A DNA stretch of 64,000 bases from Trichobilharzia szidati (taxonomy: Eukaryota > Platyhelminthes > Trematoda > Strigeidida > Schistosomatidae). Positions 1-10,973 of the stretch are shown here, in pieces; within the stretch, counting starts at the first letter, position 1, and each line of letters starts with the position of its first letter. Location: the NCBI GenBank assembly GCA_944472155.2, contig OX235271.1, positions 102,313,256 to 102,377,255 of the forward strand, given 5' to 3'. A model generated the notes under the pieces. It was not told the origin of the DNA, did no database searches, and saw only the letters and a program-made list of their open reading frames with translations. The translations under genes were made by a program, and so were the position numbers.

Positions 1-2004
1 CTGCAGGACAGCAACATATATTTTTTGACAGCTCGAGAATTAAACTTTAGTCTGGACTCTCAACAAAAAAATTAATAAAGGTTGTACAGATCTAAGTTAT
101 AAAACGTGCTTTTGCTCCTACCATCTACAAGCCTGTTCAGCTTCTTGTCAAGATGCTACCTATTGGGCGCTACAGAAATTCGTGAGACACTTTACAGGTC
201 AGCTTGTTCTAAGGCTTCTAATCTTCCAGATCTTCGAATTCACTCCTCACTTAAATATCACTCACCTACCTCACAATAATCTTTTTATTTTACGCACTAT
301 TATACTCTATCTGATCTTAACTACCTAGGCCTTTATTGAGGCTAAAACTTGCTCTTTGTTCATATTTGTTGCTTGCCCAAAGTCTGGTTGCTTTGATTAA
401 AAACACGACAACACCAATGTGTGAACAAAGCTATATCTTCATCAAAAACATCATATTTTCCTTGCTTATATCAATATGGTTAGCATCATACATTGCAAAT
501 GTATACTCTCATTTCAAGTACAATATAGCTTCTTCTTGTATTTATCTTATTAATATATTTCCAATAATGTATTATTCATAATCGCATTTTATACCATTTT
601 GCAGCTGCGCAGAATTTTCTCCTCTTCCTGAAATAGCGTTCATTCATGTGGCGGCATAGCACTCACCCATATATTCGCTGTTCACTGGTTGGCCATAACT
701 ATCAGCAGGAAACGGAACGAAGTTTGGGTTATTGTTCAACTTTGATGGTGACTTTAGTAAACAGTTTACAATCTAACATTTATGAGAACCTGTTCTGATT
801 GCTTGTACGATAATTGAACAATTCAAACTTTTGAAAACGTATTCATTTATGATACTTCAGGATTGTAATTTATAACACATCTGATCGTGCCTGTAAAAAT
901 GGCATGCATTTCTTGTAAACTTACCTGTTTATACGAAATATAAATCATTTTTATGATAAAGCATGTTTCTGAAGGAGCTGTACAGTCCTTAAAGTAATAA
1001 TATTCATTTTCAAATTTGATGCAAATCATATTATTCTTACTGTCATAATTAAGACAGTTTTAATGAAAATGTAATTTCAATTGGACACCGTGATTTGTTT
1101 ATGCACAACCAGACTCTAAGAGAGAAGGGAATGTAAATGAATTATCAACTAAATAAGTAGCCTGAACTTACAAGATTTATCGGAACATATTTTCGCTCAG
1201 GTAAAAATTGATATGAAATACGCACATGGCTGTTTAGTCGGAATTGGGACTGAAAAACCCTAAAATGTGGAATCTACTGGCTTAAAATAAGTCTCACGAG
1301 TCTCCGCAGTGATCAGGCTATCGAATCTCGACAAGAAGCTGGGAAAAAGGTAGATGTATTGGGCAGAAGCATTATCTGTTATTTAGATCTAGAAAACCAC
1401 CACTATTGTCCAAGAAAAAAGTCCGAACTCATGTTCAAACCTTGAGTCATCAACGTGAACATTGCTGTCCAGTAGGTTGGAACGGTTAAAGTGTTGCCAC
1501 CACTGCCATTTCAACCGATTGGTATGCCCCATCCTTCCTCATTTTCGAAGTGCTTGGCTTTGGGATTTCTATTAAAATAATTCTAGCAGCAGCGTTCAAT
1601 GACTTCGAGCCATTCTGAGTCATACAACATATTGCACAGCACTAGCTTTCATGACAGATTCGTCGCAGTCAAAAATACATCAGGACACTCTTAAAAGTAT
1701 TATCTTCGTAAATTCACTCATGTACACGAATAGGTTTTCGCAAGCTACGGGAAAACTGAGAGTTTTGAAAAGTCGAAATTATGGGAGTAGTCAGTGCTGG
1801 AGAAGACTGGGTCATAGTTAATTGAGCAGAGCGAAGTGGTTAGTGGAACAATTGGCTATAGGGTGGGTGGGATGATCGTGAGGAACTCTATTGGTCCGCA
1901 GAACTAATTGTGGCGAATTTCCAAGACCGCTTTCCTCATGGCGCGAGTTACACTCGCCTACTTGTATGATGAAAATAATATTACGAAACAACCCTCGAAA
2001 TTAT
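1..2004. other. Non-coding stretch, no gene recognised
   Basis: No ORF here has a recognisable domain. The longest (336-581, plus) is hydrophobic and low in complexity and does not look real. Around 866-945 lies one arm of a diverged inverted repeat whose partner is near 4216-4290. Otherwise I see only AT-rich sequence. Confidence 0.5.
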
Positions 2005-2180
2005 ACATTTTAGATGTGTGTATGAAAATGTTTAGATACTGACTGAAGGTGGTCATTCCTACTCGGAAAGGTAGAATGTCCTATACCAAACATAATATTA
2101 CGAGATGTGGTCGCTTACACGATTTTTATGGAAATAATTGCTATAGAGCAACATATAAAGGAGCGTAGGGGAAAAAATTA
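2005..2180. repeat. Direct repeat, copy 1 (about 175 bp)
   Basis: This block recurs at 2873-3048 with only a handful of substitutions by eye. It contains no ORF. The second copy is embedded in Penelope-like sequence, so the block may be a non-coding part of that element family or an independent short repeat. Confidence 0.85.
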
Positions 2181-2344
2181 ATCGTGTGGGGGATTGATTG
2201 TTACACAAATAATAGGATCTTACCAAGTAACTATTACGTAAAAGTAGTTCAGTTACAGGTATTAATCTTCAATTCATCAGCTTTAATTACAAGGTCGTAT
2301 CATACGGTGGACCATGATTAAATTAGGACTGATGTAACTGACTT

Positions 2345-2821
2345 AGTTAAGGACTGACCCGTCCTTTTTTTACCGTCCTAACCCTAGTTGTGATTCTGTG
2401 GATGAGGTAGGGGGGCATGCTGGTCTGTCCTCACAGGCTATGTTGAAACGAGTCGGTCTTTTCAGAAAGTAGTTTTTTCCAAATGATATGATAATTACTA
2501 CTGAAAAAATCGACCCTAATTGTTTGTTTGTGGGCGGAAAAGTAGGGAAGGCAGTCCTAGTTAAGTACCTGATAAGGTATATGATTAACCTACGCTGTGC
2601 ATGGGTAAAAGTAAAGTTGTATTCTAATAACTTTGAAGACAAGGGATAAGTTTCAATTCACCCTTCTTGACCAAAGCGTCCCTAGTCTGGTCAAATACAT
2701 CTGCCAGTATGTTCCATTTCTTGATCAGACCCAATTACACTTTTTCGCTAGGATTCTTTGGACATTTTCAAACTTCTCCGGTAGGCTGACCCTAGGTTCC
2801 TCTACAGGAGAGCGCAGTGAA
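2345..2821 (-). mobile_element. Decayed 3' end of a CR1-like LINE
   Basis: Base-by-base reading against 10974-11400 shows clear homology to the 3' coding end of the minus-strand CR1-like LINE there. The shared part encodes the segment after the reverse transcriptase, where the other copy has LWNQLPSEIRSC and ESVQRFLTKLILGYDQ. Indels break the frame, so no protein can be made. Only the terminal part of the element is present, as expected for a 5'-truncated LINE insertion. It abuts Penelope-like sequence at about 2822. Confidence 0.7.
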
Positions 2822-2880
2822 GTCTTAAATCTGAGATTATCGAGAGCAATAAAACGGACTTATACTGCTGCCACATTTTA
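2822..2880 (+). mobile_element. Short Penelope-like fragment, first copy
   Basis: Translates as LRLSRAIKRTYTAAT and then stops. It is nearly identical to 3050-3108, where the same peptide leads into the GIY-YIG domain. The two copies flank the second 175-bp block as direct repeats of about 54 bp. Confidence 0.7.
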
Positions 2881-3048
2881 GATTTGTGTATGAAAATGTT
2901 TAGATACTGACTGAAGGTGGTCATTCCTACTCGGAAAGGTAGAATGTCCTATACCAAACATAATATTACGAGATGTGGTCGCTTACACGATTTTTATGGA
3001 AATAATTGCAATAGAGCAACACATAAAGGAGCATAAGGGAAAAACTTA
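2873..3048. repeat. Direct repeat, copy 2 (about 175 bp)
   Basis: Second copy of the block at 2005-2180, starting at ACATTTTAGAT. It sits exactly between two copies of the same Penelope-like coding segment, which looks like an insertion or template switch with a long flanking duplication rather than a simple tandem repeat. Confidence 0.85.
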
Positions 3049-3049
3049 A

Positions 3050-3529
3050 ATCCTAAATCTGAGATTATCGAAAGCAATAAAACGGACTTATACTGCCGAC
3101 ACTCTTTGTTTGACATTTTCCAACCGACTGACTATGATTGCTCAAGCGAAAGGCAAGCTGCCTAGCCTGGCCATTTCTATGCGTTTCTACAAATTTAGTT
3201 GCTTTTGTGGAGAGAGCTATATAGGGCAAACAACTCGACAGCTTAACAAACGCATTGATGAGCATCTTTTTCCATGGTTCGGAATAGGTCAAATAAAATT
3301 CAAAAGTTCTATTTTGGCTCATTTGATAGATGGCGGTCACCAAGTGGATGAAAATAGTGCCTTCAAAGTTATCTGTCGCATTCCATCGAGTCTTTCGAAC
3401 AGAATTCGAACCTGCCTTTTACACATAGCCGAAGCTATGGGGATTAATTTCGAGAGAACAATCCTAGTCTTCGCACACAAAAGAAGTTTGTTCTACCTTT
3501 GTCTCTCCCTTGGCCTAGGTGAATTCTAA
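3050..3529 (+). pseudogene. Penelope-like element: C-terminal GIY-YIG endonuclease
   Basis: The open frame after the stop near 3047 encodes about 159 residues. The core CFCGESYIGQTTRQLNKRI followed by EH is the GIY-YIG nuclease motif in the form found at the C-terminus of Penelope-like retroelements, which use it to nick target DNA. The preceding AIKRTYTADTL also fits the linker between RT and nuclease in that group. No reverse transcriptase is present upstream, so this is a 5'-truncated copy. The region to about 3930 is probably its AT-rich 3' part. The family assignment rests on motif recognition only. Confidence 0.75.
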
Positions 3530-3929
3530 TCAAACCCCATCCCACCATTTGTTATTTTCCATTTCCTTTGTACTTTATGATATTTATTTAAACTCTGATT
3601 ATCTGTCCACTTCACCTTTAGTATTTCGTAACTTTTAAGATTTAACCTAATTTATTTATTGAATTGTCTGCACATACACATATTATCACCTTCGTTATTC
3701 TTATCGCCACTTGCATAAACCTTCTTATCATTATTTTGTTATCATTATAACCATCGTCATTAACTACATTCAAAACATTTACCACATTATTATTATTACT
3801 ACTTGATCCACAAAATCACCGTCACTAGTTAAAATCGTTATATATAAATCTATGTAAATTGGAGTAAAACCTGAAGAAGACATAATTGAAAACAATATTG
3901 TTCGCTTATATGTCTTGTTCTAATATTAA

Positions 3930-4790
3930 AAATGAGAGTATTCAATTGTGTTGCGAATACATGTTTTATATGAAGCTCCTCTTGCTTTGGGGAGTAATAG
4001 TGAAGCAGAACAAAGCCAGTTAGTCATTTACAGTCAGGCACTACCTAATTTGCATGATAGGAGAAGATCAAATTTGACTATGTTAATCCCAGATCTGTGA
4101 CCATTTTAAGGTTTGGAGGAGATTATCATACATATTTAAGCACACGGCTAGTTTCAAACATACAAAGTATGCTATACCACACTCCTCCGGATCAAAAGTA
4201 ATAATAATAATGTATATTTTCACATAAACATAAATTTACATGAAAATGCATGCCATTTTTACAGGCACGATCAAGTATGACATAATGTCAAACAGTAGAT
4301 TGTCTACAAGTTAATAATGTTTGAACAGCTAAATATTTGATAAATGTATAAATACACTTATTGTCTGACCCATGTCGTATCATTATTGAATGAAACAGCA
4401 GTCCTTCAGGTTGCGCGGGAAAATCGACTTCGTTTCGTTTTCAACCCGTGGTTGTAGGCATACGATAGCCAACCAATATTGAGGTAAGTACAACGTTTAC
4501 AAGGGATAGTAAGTTGTTTTAGAAAAGTAAAGGTGCTGAGGTGAATCATTAAAGTGTAGTGAAATAGGTAAGTGCGATGTATCATTAATAGATGCATTCA
4601 TAAATGAAATACAATGGGAGACTATAATCCCTAGGCTGACAAAGTTCATTTGCAATGTATAATGCTACCCATATAGGTCTTACTATCATGATGTCCGCTT
4701 TTGGTATTAATACAATTATCCACAAGCCGGTTGTTTTTATTTCATACATTTTTGTGTATTTGGTGCACAACCGTACCCTATAGAGAATAG
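3930..4790. other. Non-coding spacer
   Basis: No convincing gene. 4216-4290 is the reverse complement of about 866-945 (a perfect core of about 27 bp with diverged flanks), so one dispersed repeat lies here in two orientations. The small ORFs are AT-rich noise. Confidence 0.45.
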
Positions 4791-4898
4791 GAATAGAATA
4801 AGTCGAATCAAATTCATAAAGAGCTATAAAATGTTAGGTTTAGTGGAATATAATGAGCAAGTGAAGACGTTATTAGAAAATGAATGAGATGAGACATT

Positions 4899-5894
4899 GT
4901 GAAGTGGTATTCAAAGATTCGACAAAGGGAAGCCATTGACTTTCTATCCAGCGAAGTTGTTAAAAGGCTGGCTTCGAAACAAAACGCTATAGTGTATAAT
5001 GTACCAGATAGCGAGCCCATTAAGTCGGTCCAGCACTCATCGCTGAAGGCTGCAAATCTCTTGAGTGCACCTTGTCAGTGCATTCGCCTAAGTAAAAAAG
5101 ACCTAAAGCATCCTTGTCCTATACTCTTTAGGTTCGACAGCTACATAATAGCTGAACGATTTAAGAAGGCTGAAGATCTTTTGGCTACTGCCACTAAATT
5201 CAAGACTATTAAAGTAGTCTCGGATAAAACAACTAACCAAAGGCAAGCAACCAAGAACTCCTTCGATAGAAAGTTGACCACACCGAGAACTACACCTGGT
5301 ATCAGTGCTAAATTGTCGACGGACACTGAAGCACAGCAAGTCACCTGTATAGTGTTGGAAAAAACATCGGCAAGTAAAAGCGACTCGAAACTCAGTAAGA
5401 GCAGTGTCACTGGGTGGAATCCTAAAGTACATGAGAGCACATCTGGAAAACCTGCTGACATACATGAGGTTGATATTGACTCACAAACTATGTCTGACCA
5501 GAAACCACTGGCAGACCACACTCCCGCAGTAGAAACTGCAAGAAAGACGACAAAGCCTAGAGTCCCACTCCAGACTTCGACATACCTCCCTCTCAATAAG
5601 TCTAATAAGCAACATGTCAGTCTAAAAAAAGACAATGCATGGGTAAAAAACCATATTCCCAAAAAAGTCATCCATCATGTGAATGAGAACACCCCTTCCC
5701 GAACTAGGAGTAATATGCCTAGCAACGCACATAACTTGGGAATGCAACGTAGAACGGATCATCAGGATATAAGGAGCACTAAACGGGGCTCATATAGGCA
5801 CCATATTAATGCATATTCTTGTCCAAACTCTCACACTATCTATGTTGAACCTCAGCAACTTAATGAGTATAGATCGACACTTCCCTCTCAATAA
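4899..5894 (+). CDS. LINE ORF1-like protein (RNA-binding), partly decayed
   Basis: The frame is 331 codons long and opens with GTG after a stop at 4890; no ATG lies near its start. An ATG at 4880 in another frame suggests a frameshift or a lost start. Around residues 60-110, RLSKKDLKHPCPILFRF followed by KVVSDKTTNQR resembles the RNA-binding core of LINE ORF1 proteins, which coat element RNA and deliver it to the target. The C-terminal half is basic, rich in S, T and K, and probably disordered. A second frame (5809-6177) overlaps the end and leads toward ORF2. I saw no CCHC knuckle. Confidence 0.55.
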   Translation: MKWYSKIRQREAIDFLSSEVVKRLASKQNAIVYNVPDSEPIKSVQHSSLKAANLLSAPCQCIRLSKKDLKHPCPILFRFDSYIIAERFKKAEDLLATATKFKTIKVVSDKTTNQRQATKNSFDRKLTTPRTTPGISAKLSTDTEAQQVTCIVLEKTSASKSDSKLSKSSVTGWNPKVHESTSGKPADIHEVDIDSQTMSDQKPLADHTPAVETARKTTKPRVPLQTSTYLPLNKSNKQHVSLKKDNAWVKNHIPKKVIHHVNENTPSRTRSNMPSNAHNLGMQRRTDHQDIRSTKRGSYRHHINAYSCPNSHTIYVEPQQLNEYRSTLPSQ

Positions 5895-6236
5895 CTTCAC
5901 TCACACATGTGATGTGAGCCAATATGCATACGACTATGAAAGACTCATGAGGTACAACTACCAAGGTAATCTTAACACAGGGTACCTAGGTCAAGCAAAC
6001 TATATATCACCAGTAAATGAACGCAGATGCCCACCTATGGATGCTAAAAGTCAAAACATGCAACAGGATTATTTTCGGATGCAGCAAACAATAGCCCCAC
6101 TCGCTGCACAATTCATCCAAGAAATAGTACACACACTGACTCTGTCTCACCTCAGAGCCCCTCCAAACATAACGTAGGAATAGTAACAAGTAACCATGTT
6201 AACCTCTCCCCCAATAACTCTGGTTTACTAACGATT

Positions 6237-9062
6237 ATGCTCCTGAATGCTAGATCTCTCCTTAACAAAATAACATCGCTTCGCTGCCTGGCATACATAG
6301 AACGGCCAACACTAATAATGGTGACTGAAACCTGGCTTACTACTGATATACCTGACTCAAAGCTAGTAATAGACAACTACGACATCTGTAGGAACGATAG
6401 AGTTGACAAAAGAGGAGGCGGCTGCTTAATATATGCCTCTAAATCCACTAACTCCAATACTTTCAATAACCCAACTACTGACAAACTCCCTGAATCTAAG
6501 TGGATAAGCATCCACACAAACGAAAATAAAATTCTCGTGGGATGTATATACAGACCCCCTAATAGCCCTCAAATGACTGATATAGCTATTGGAGAAATAC
6601 TAGAGCATGCAGCTACGCTGGACTTTGACTACAAAGTAGTCTGTGGCGATTTCAACTTACCTGGAGTAAACTGGGATACCTGTACAGGACCTAGAATCCA
6701 TAACGAGCTACTACAAGCTATAGACGTAGGCGGATGGAAGCAGTGCGTACGCCTCCCTACAAGAAATGAAAACACTCTTGACTTAATCCTTTGTCATGAA
6801 ATAGAGCCCATCTCGATAGAGGTAGGAAATAAACTTGATAACAGTGATCACAACATATTGTACTGCACGCTACCCCTCCGACTAACAACTAAACACACAC
6901 CTAAAAATTCCCCGGTGCACTATCAATATAGGGACTATAAGAATGCCGATTGGGAATTCCTATCAGATCTGCTGAGAAGTTCTGACTGGGAAGAATACTT
7001 CATTAACAATAACTTAGAAGTATCACTTGATATTTTCTACAAAACAATTGGCTCAGCAAGAGACATAATCGCGCCCCTAAAATCTGCTCTAAAGACACCA
7101 ACTCCATTTATAGACCGCAAAACGCGACTAAAACTAAAGAAATTGAAAAGGAAATACCATGTATTTAAGGAATTTAATGCGTTAAACCAAATACATGAAA
7201 CTCTTAAACGGCTTGAAGATAAACGCAAAATGATGTCACAACTTGAAGAAAATAAAGCGCTTGTGGGTAACTCCAAAACTCAGGAACTTTGTAGGATATT
7301 GCAGAAACGTCTAAAAAGCAGTAAAGACAATACTGTAAGCAGCTTGGAGCATAAGGGTATAATATACAATGATCCCCAGGTTATAAGTGAACTCCTCAAT
7401 GAGTGGTTTTGCAATGACGCCAGAGTGCACCCGACCCAAAATTTCCAAATGACCTGCAAAAGTAACCACAAATTAGGCGAAATAGACTTTAATATACAAA
7501 ATATAGACTCAGCGATTAGGACTTTGAAGTCTAATGGTAGTACTGGAACAGATGACATACCATCTGTCATGTACAAAAATGGTAGCACGGAAATGGTAGT
7601 CTTGTTACTTAGAATATCTACTCTCTCGTTGGAAACTGGAACTTATCCTGAAGTGTGGAAAACCACATACATATTACCTAAGCACAAAGCAGGAGCCAAA
7701 ACCAGTGTATGCAACTATCGACCTATCAATATAACACCGGTAATATCCCGAATAATGGAGAAAGTGGTTAAAGACCAAGTGTCAGACAACTTACTAGAAC
7801 ATGAACTTATCAATCCATCACAACACGGATTTCTTAAAAAAAGATCATGTGTGACCTGTCACATAGACTTTTTCAATGAAGTTACACGAAGTAGGGACAA
7901 CAGAGAACTAGTAATTGTACTATATTTCGATATAACAAAAGCCTTCGACAGAGTTCCCCATAATCTGCTAGTCAGCAGGTTATGCTCACTGGGGATATGT
8001 GATCCTCTCCTGAGCTGGATAAAATCATTTCTCTGTGGCCGAAGTCAGACAACGAAAGTTGGCTCGATAATCTCAAGGCCTAAACCAGTAAGTAGTGGTG
8101 TAATCCAGGGAAGTGTATTAGGCCCACTCTTATTCATAATATATATAAACAGTATCTGTGAATGCTTTAGTGTAGGTAAACCAATACTATATGCAGATGA
8201 CTTAAAAGTGACTTATAAATGCAAGAACACAGATCTTGGAATAACAGTAAACGCCATACAGCAAGAATTAGAAAAAATGGATAGATGGTGTGACACCTGG
8301 CAACTCCAATTTAATGTCGAAAAATGTGGCTGGCTCTGCATAGGTTGCAACAATTTAGAACTTGACGTGACAATTCAAGGCCATGCACTTCAACGACTGG
8401 AATCTGTACTGGACCTAGGGCTGAAATATTCACATAACTTATCATTTTCTGAACATATCTCCAAACAAGTGTCAAAGTCACGCAGACTTATCGGCTTTCT
8501 ACTCAGGAACTTCTACAGAAATGAGTCTAGAATTCTGTTGTACAAGGTTTGTGTGCGTCCTTTATTTGATTACTGTTCATTCATGTATAGTAGCATACGC
8601 ATAGAGGACAAATTGAAAGTCGAGGGAGTGCAGAGGTACTTCACGTTAAAATTACTCGGAACTGAAAATGGTACGAACTACTCCACTAGATGTGATACCC
8701 TAGGACTAGAAACACTATGGCTAAGACGCCTGAGACTAAACTTGACACTTTACTATAAGCTTCTAAACCACTTAGTTTTTACCTCTACTAATGGCACTCG
8801 ACTTTCAGATGACAATGGCTACAAACTAAGACACACTAAGGGTACAGTAGCTATCGAACAATGTAAAACAGCCACCAGGCAAAAGTTTTACTTGATTAGG
8901 TATGCACAGATATGGAATAAACTGCCAATGGAAATGCGTCAAGCAAGTACATTGGCCTCCTTCAAAAAGGTGCTTAATGACAAACTACAAGAGTTTGCAA
9001 ACGATAGTAGTTCTAGTTCCTATCTGAGAGCCTCCGAAATTATAGGTCCATTTAATGTATAA
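6237..9062 (+). CDS. LINE ORF2: endonuclease-reverse transcriptase, apparently intact
   Basis: The product has 941 aa. Residues 1-215 are an exonuclease-endonuclease-phosphatase fold: NARSLLNK (metal-binding Asn), TETWL (catalytic Glu), VVCGDFNLPGVNWD (Asp and Asn) and DNSDHN (final Asp-His) are all present. Residues about 420-720 are the reverse transcriptase, with NYRPINITPVISRIMEK, FDITKAFDRVPH (first catalytic Asp), SGVIQGSVLGPLLF and LYADDLKV (YADD). The rest is the CR1-type tail. The enzyme would nick target DNA and prime reverse transcription of its own RNA there. ATG 6237 starts right at the EN domain, and the same frame stays open at least to 6120, so the true start may be upstream. 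No stop or missing catalytic residue was seen. Confidence 0.85.
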   Translation: MLLNARSLLNKITSLRCLAYIERPTLIMVTETWLTTDIPDSKLVIDNYDICRNDRVDKRGGGCLIYASKSTNSNTFNNPTTDKLPESKWISIHTNENKILVGCIYRPPNSPQMTDIAIGEILEHAATLDFDYKVVCGDFNLPGVNWDTCTGPRIHNELLQAIDVGGWKQCVRLPTRNENTLDLILCHEIEPISIEVGNKLDNSDHNILYCTLPLRLTTKHTPKNSPVHYQYRDYKNADWEFLSDLLRSSDWEEYFINNNLEVSLDIFYKTIGSARDIIAPLKSALKTPTPFIDRKTRLKLKKLKRKYHVFKEFNALNQIHETLKRLEDKRKMMSQLEENKALVGNSKTQELCRILQKRLKSSKDNTVSSLEHKGIIYNDPQVISELLNEWFCNDARVHPTQNFQMTCKSNHKLGEIDFNIQNIDSAIRTLKSNGSTGTDDIPSVMYKNGSTEMVVLLLRISTLSLETGTYPEVWKTTYILPKHKAGAKTSVCNYRPINITPVISRIMEKVVKDQVSDNLLEHELINPSQHGFLKKRSCVTCHIDFFNEVTRSRDNRELVIVLYFDITKAFDRVPHNLLVSRLCSLGICDPLLSWIKSFLCGRSQTTKVGSIISRPKPVSSGVIQGSVLGPLLFIIYINSICECFSVGKPILYADDLKVTYKCKNTDLGITVNAIQQELEKMDRWCDTWQLQFNVEKCGWLCIGCNNLELDVTIQGHALQRLESVLDLGLKYSHNLSFSEHISKQVSKSRRLIGFLLRNFYRNESRILLYKVCVRPLFDYCSFMYSSIRIEDKLKVEGVQRYFTLKLLGTENGTNYSTRCDTLGLETLWLRRLRLNLTLYYKLLNHLVFTSTNGTRLSDDNGYKLRHTKGTVAIEQCKTATRQKFYLIRYAQIWNKLPMEMRQASTLASFKKVLNDKLQEFANDSSSSSYLRASEIIGPFNV

Positions 9063-9951
9063 GCTTAAATACTACACCTGTTGTTTTTTGCCTATATTTG
9101 TAATTCTAGATAAAACATTAACGGTTAAGATACGTATCCTCAAACAGACAAGAAATCTCGTTTGTAAAACTACTACCCAACACAATAAGTGGAATAAAAT
9201 GGACATAAACCAACAACATGAAAAAGGTATAAGTCACCGCAACATCACATGGACAGATGAACGCTCGTTGGGCACCATATATCCCTCACCAACTGCAACC
9301 CACCTTTCCTTAGATAATGTGATGAACTTATATCCATAATGTTGCTGAGCAGTTAATATTCTCAACTCCTGTCGGAACAGCTGAAACTCATAAACCTTCC
9401 TAACGCTAAGAAAATACCCACAAGCAGTAGAAATCCATTAATTAATGCGTCCGAAGCTTATGTACTTACTCCCAACAATGACATTGAAGATCAAATGAGA
9501 TAAACACATCACTGATTTCAAAATAACACATCAATGAACTATAATTCGAGGACTCTGCACACAACAAAGTTATGTATGAATATTTACTTCAAGCTTTATT
9601 TTTTTCCCAGGCACTTATAATCCATCCACCAAAGACCTGGTTTTTTTTTGTTAATGCGAAGACAATACTCCTGTATTTCCTGTTGTGTTGCACTCACTGA
9701 CAATCTAGCAGATTTTTCCAACTTTGCACAGAAATGATTGTATATAAGTGAAAAGGCTGTTTTATACTACTGGGATTAACATTTATCAAGTGTATGTATA
9801 ATCTCCAGCGAACATGTAAAGCATATCTTGCTACTGCCTGTAAATTGTGATTGAATTATATGGTTCTATTTCTGTAACAATTTGATGATGCCTGTAAACT
9901 GGCGTCCCTCATATACTGTACTATGAGAATAAATTTATTTATTTATTTATG

Positions 9952-10919
9952 TTAATTTATAAGATGCCCCATAAATCTGAGCAGAGCCCACGTGGTCGCA
10001 TCTCAGCAATAGGCTGACCGAATGGTATATGTTTAAAGGTAGAAGCGTGATCTGTCTAGGCGATCATTATTATCTTTTTCAAGATAAAGAATCAAGCCCT
10101 AATAAAATCTCGAGCCGTCAAATCGCATATTGCTGTTCCTGCAGAATGGGGTGATTCACCTTAATGTCCACCACCATATCTACTGATCAGCATGCGCCAC
10201 CCTCCCTCCTTTTATGATGTTAGGCTCTGATTGTTATGGCCACAGCAAATATATTGCTTGGTTCCAGACACGTTCGTATCTCACATTTCATTTCCCTAGC
10301 TTTCTTAGTGAGTGCTTCCAATAGATCTCCACGTACAGATTTATAAACATATTATACATGTGTGCATGCGTCCTAATGAAGAGATTAGTTTATAAGATGT
10401 TAAACCCTTAAAGAGTAAAAAGAATAGGTTTTGTGAAAAGTGGAGCATGATTCAGCAGAACACTATAGTTAGAGTTCAATGTAGGTAGTATGAACTGAAG
10501 GTGAGGTCGGTTGGCAGGACTTATTGTACTAAATTATCATGACAGTCTTTTATATAGTTAACATTTGACATCGCAAAGTAACCTGTCTACACATATTATA
10601 CAAAGATATTAACACAGAACCAACAGAATTTTAACATTTGGTTAATAATACTGCAGTGTGTATACTGAAGAAGCGTAGTTAGTCTTACAGGGAGCCGTAA
10701 AGTAAATCAAACTATATATGATAAGAGTGTAATCAATATTATAATTCGTATTATCAAAAAATACATTAAGCTCAATAATTAAGTGTTATAAGGGAAACAA
10801 GCGTGGTAAAGCAATAGAACATTTGCTGCATAAATATTTTAATCATTTCAAGTATTGTAATGACAATCAAATGTCAAGAATTGATCATGCATAATTACTA
10901 AGTATTATTATATTAGCAT
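9952..10919. other. Non-coding spacer
   Basis: No ORF of note and no recognised motif. AT-rich sequence between the plus-strand LINE tail and the 3' end of the minus-strand LINE. Confidence 0.5.
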
Positions 10920-10973
10920 TGGTACCAGTGTGCTTTCCGTAGTTAGATATTGAAATGTCATTGTTTCACCACT

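Larger units (their letters stand above)
4800..9951 (+). mobile_element. CR1-like non-LTR retrotransposon (LINE)
   Basis: A nearly complete LINE in the order ORF1-like frame, apurinic-type endonuclease plus reverse transcriptase in one long ORF, then a 3' region of about 890 bp. It ends in AATAAATTTATTTATTTATT near 9928-9951, a short tandem tail in place of poly(A), which is typical of the CR1 group. The 5' boundary is uncertain. The enzymatic ORF is uninterrupted, so this is the best-preserved LINE in the window and may be a recent insertion. No clear target-site duplication was found. Confidence 0.85.

Noticed and set aside
336..581. 81-codon hydrophobic ORF
   Set aside because: AT-rich and of low complexity, with no signal of a real protein.
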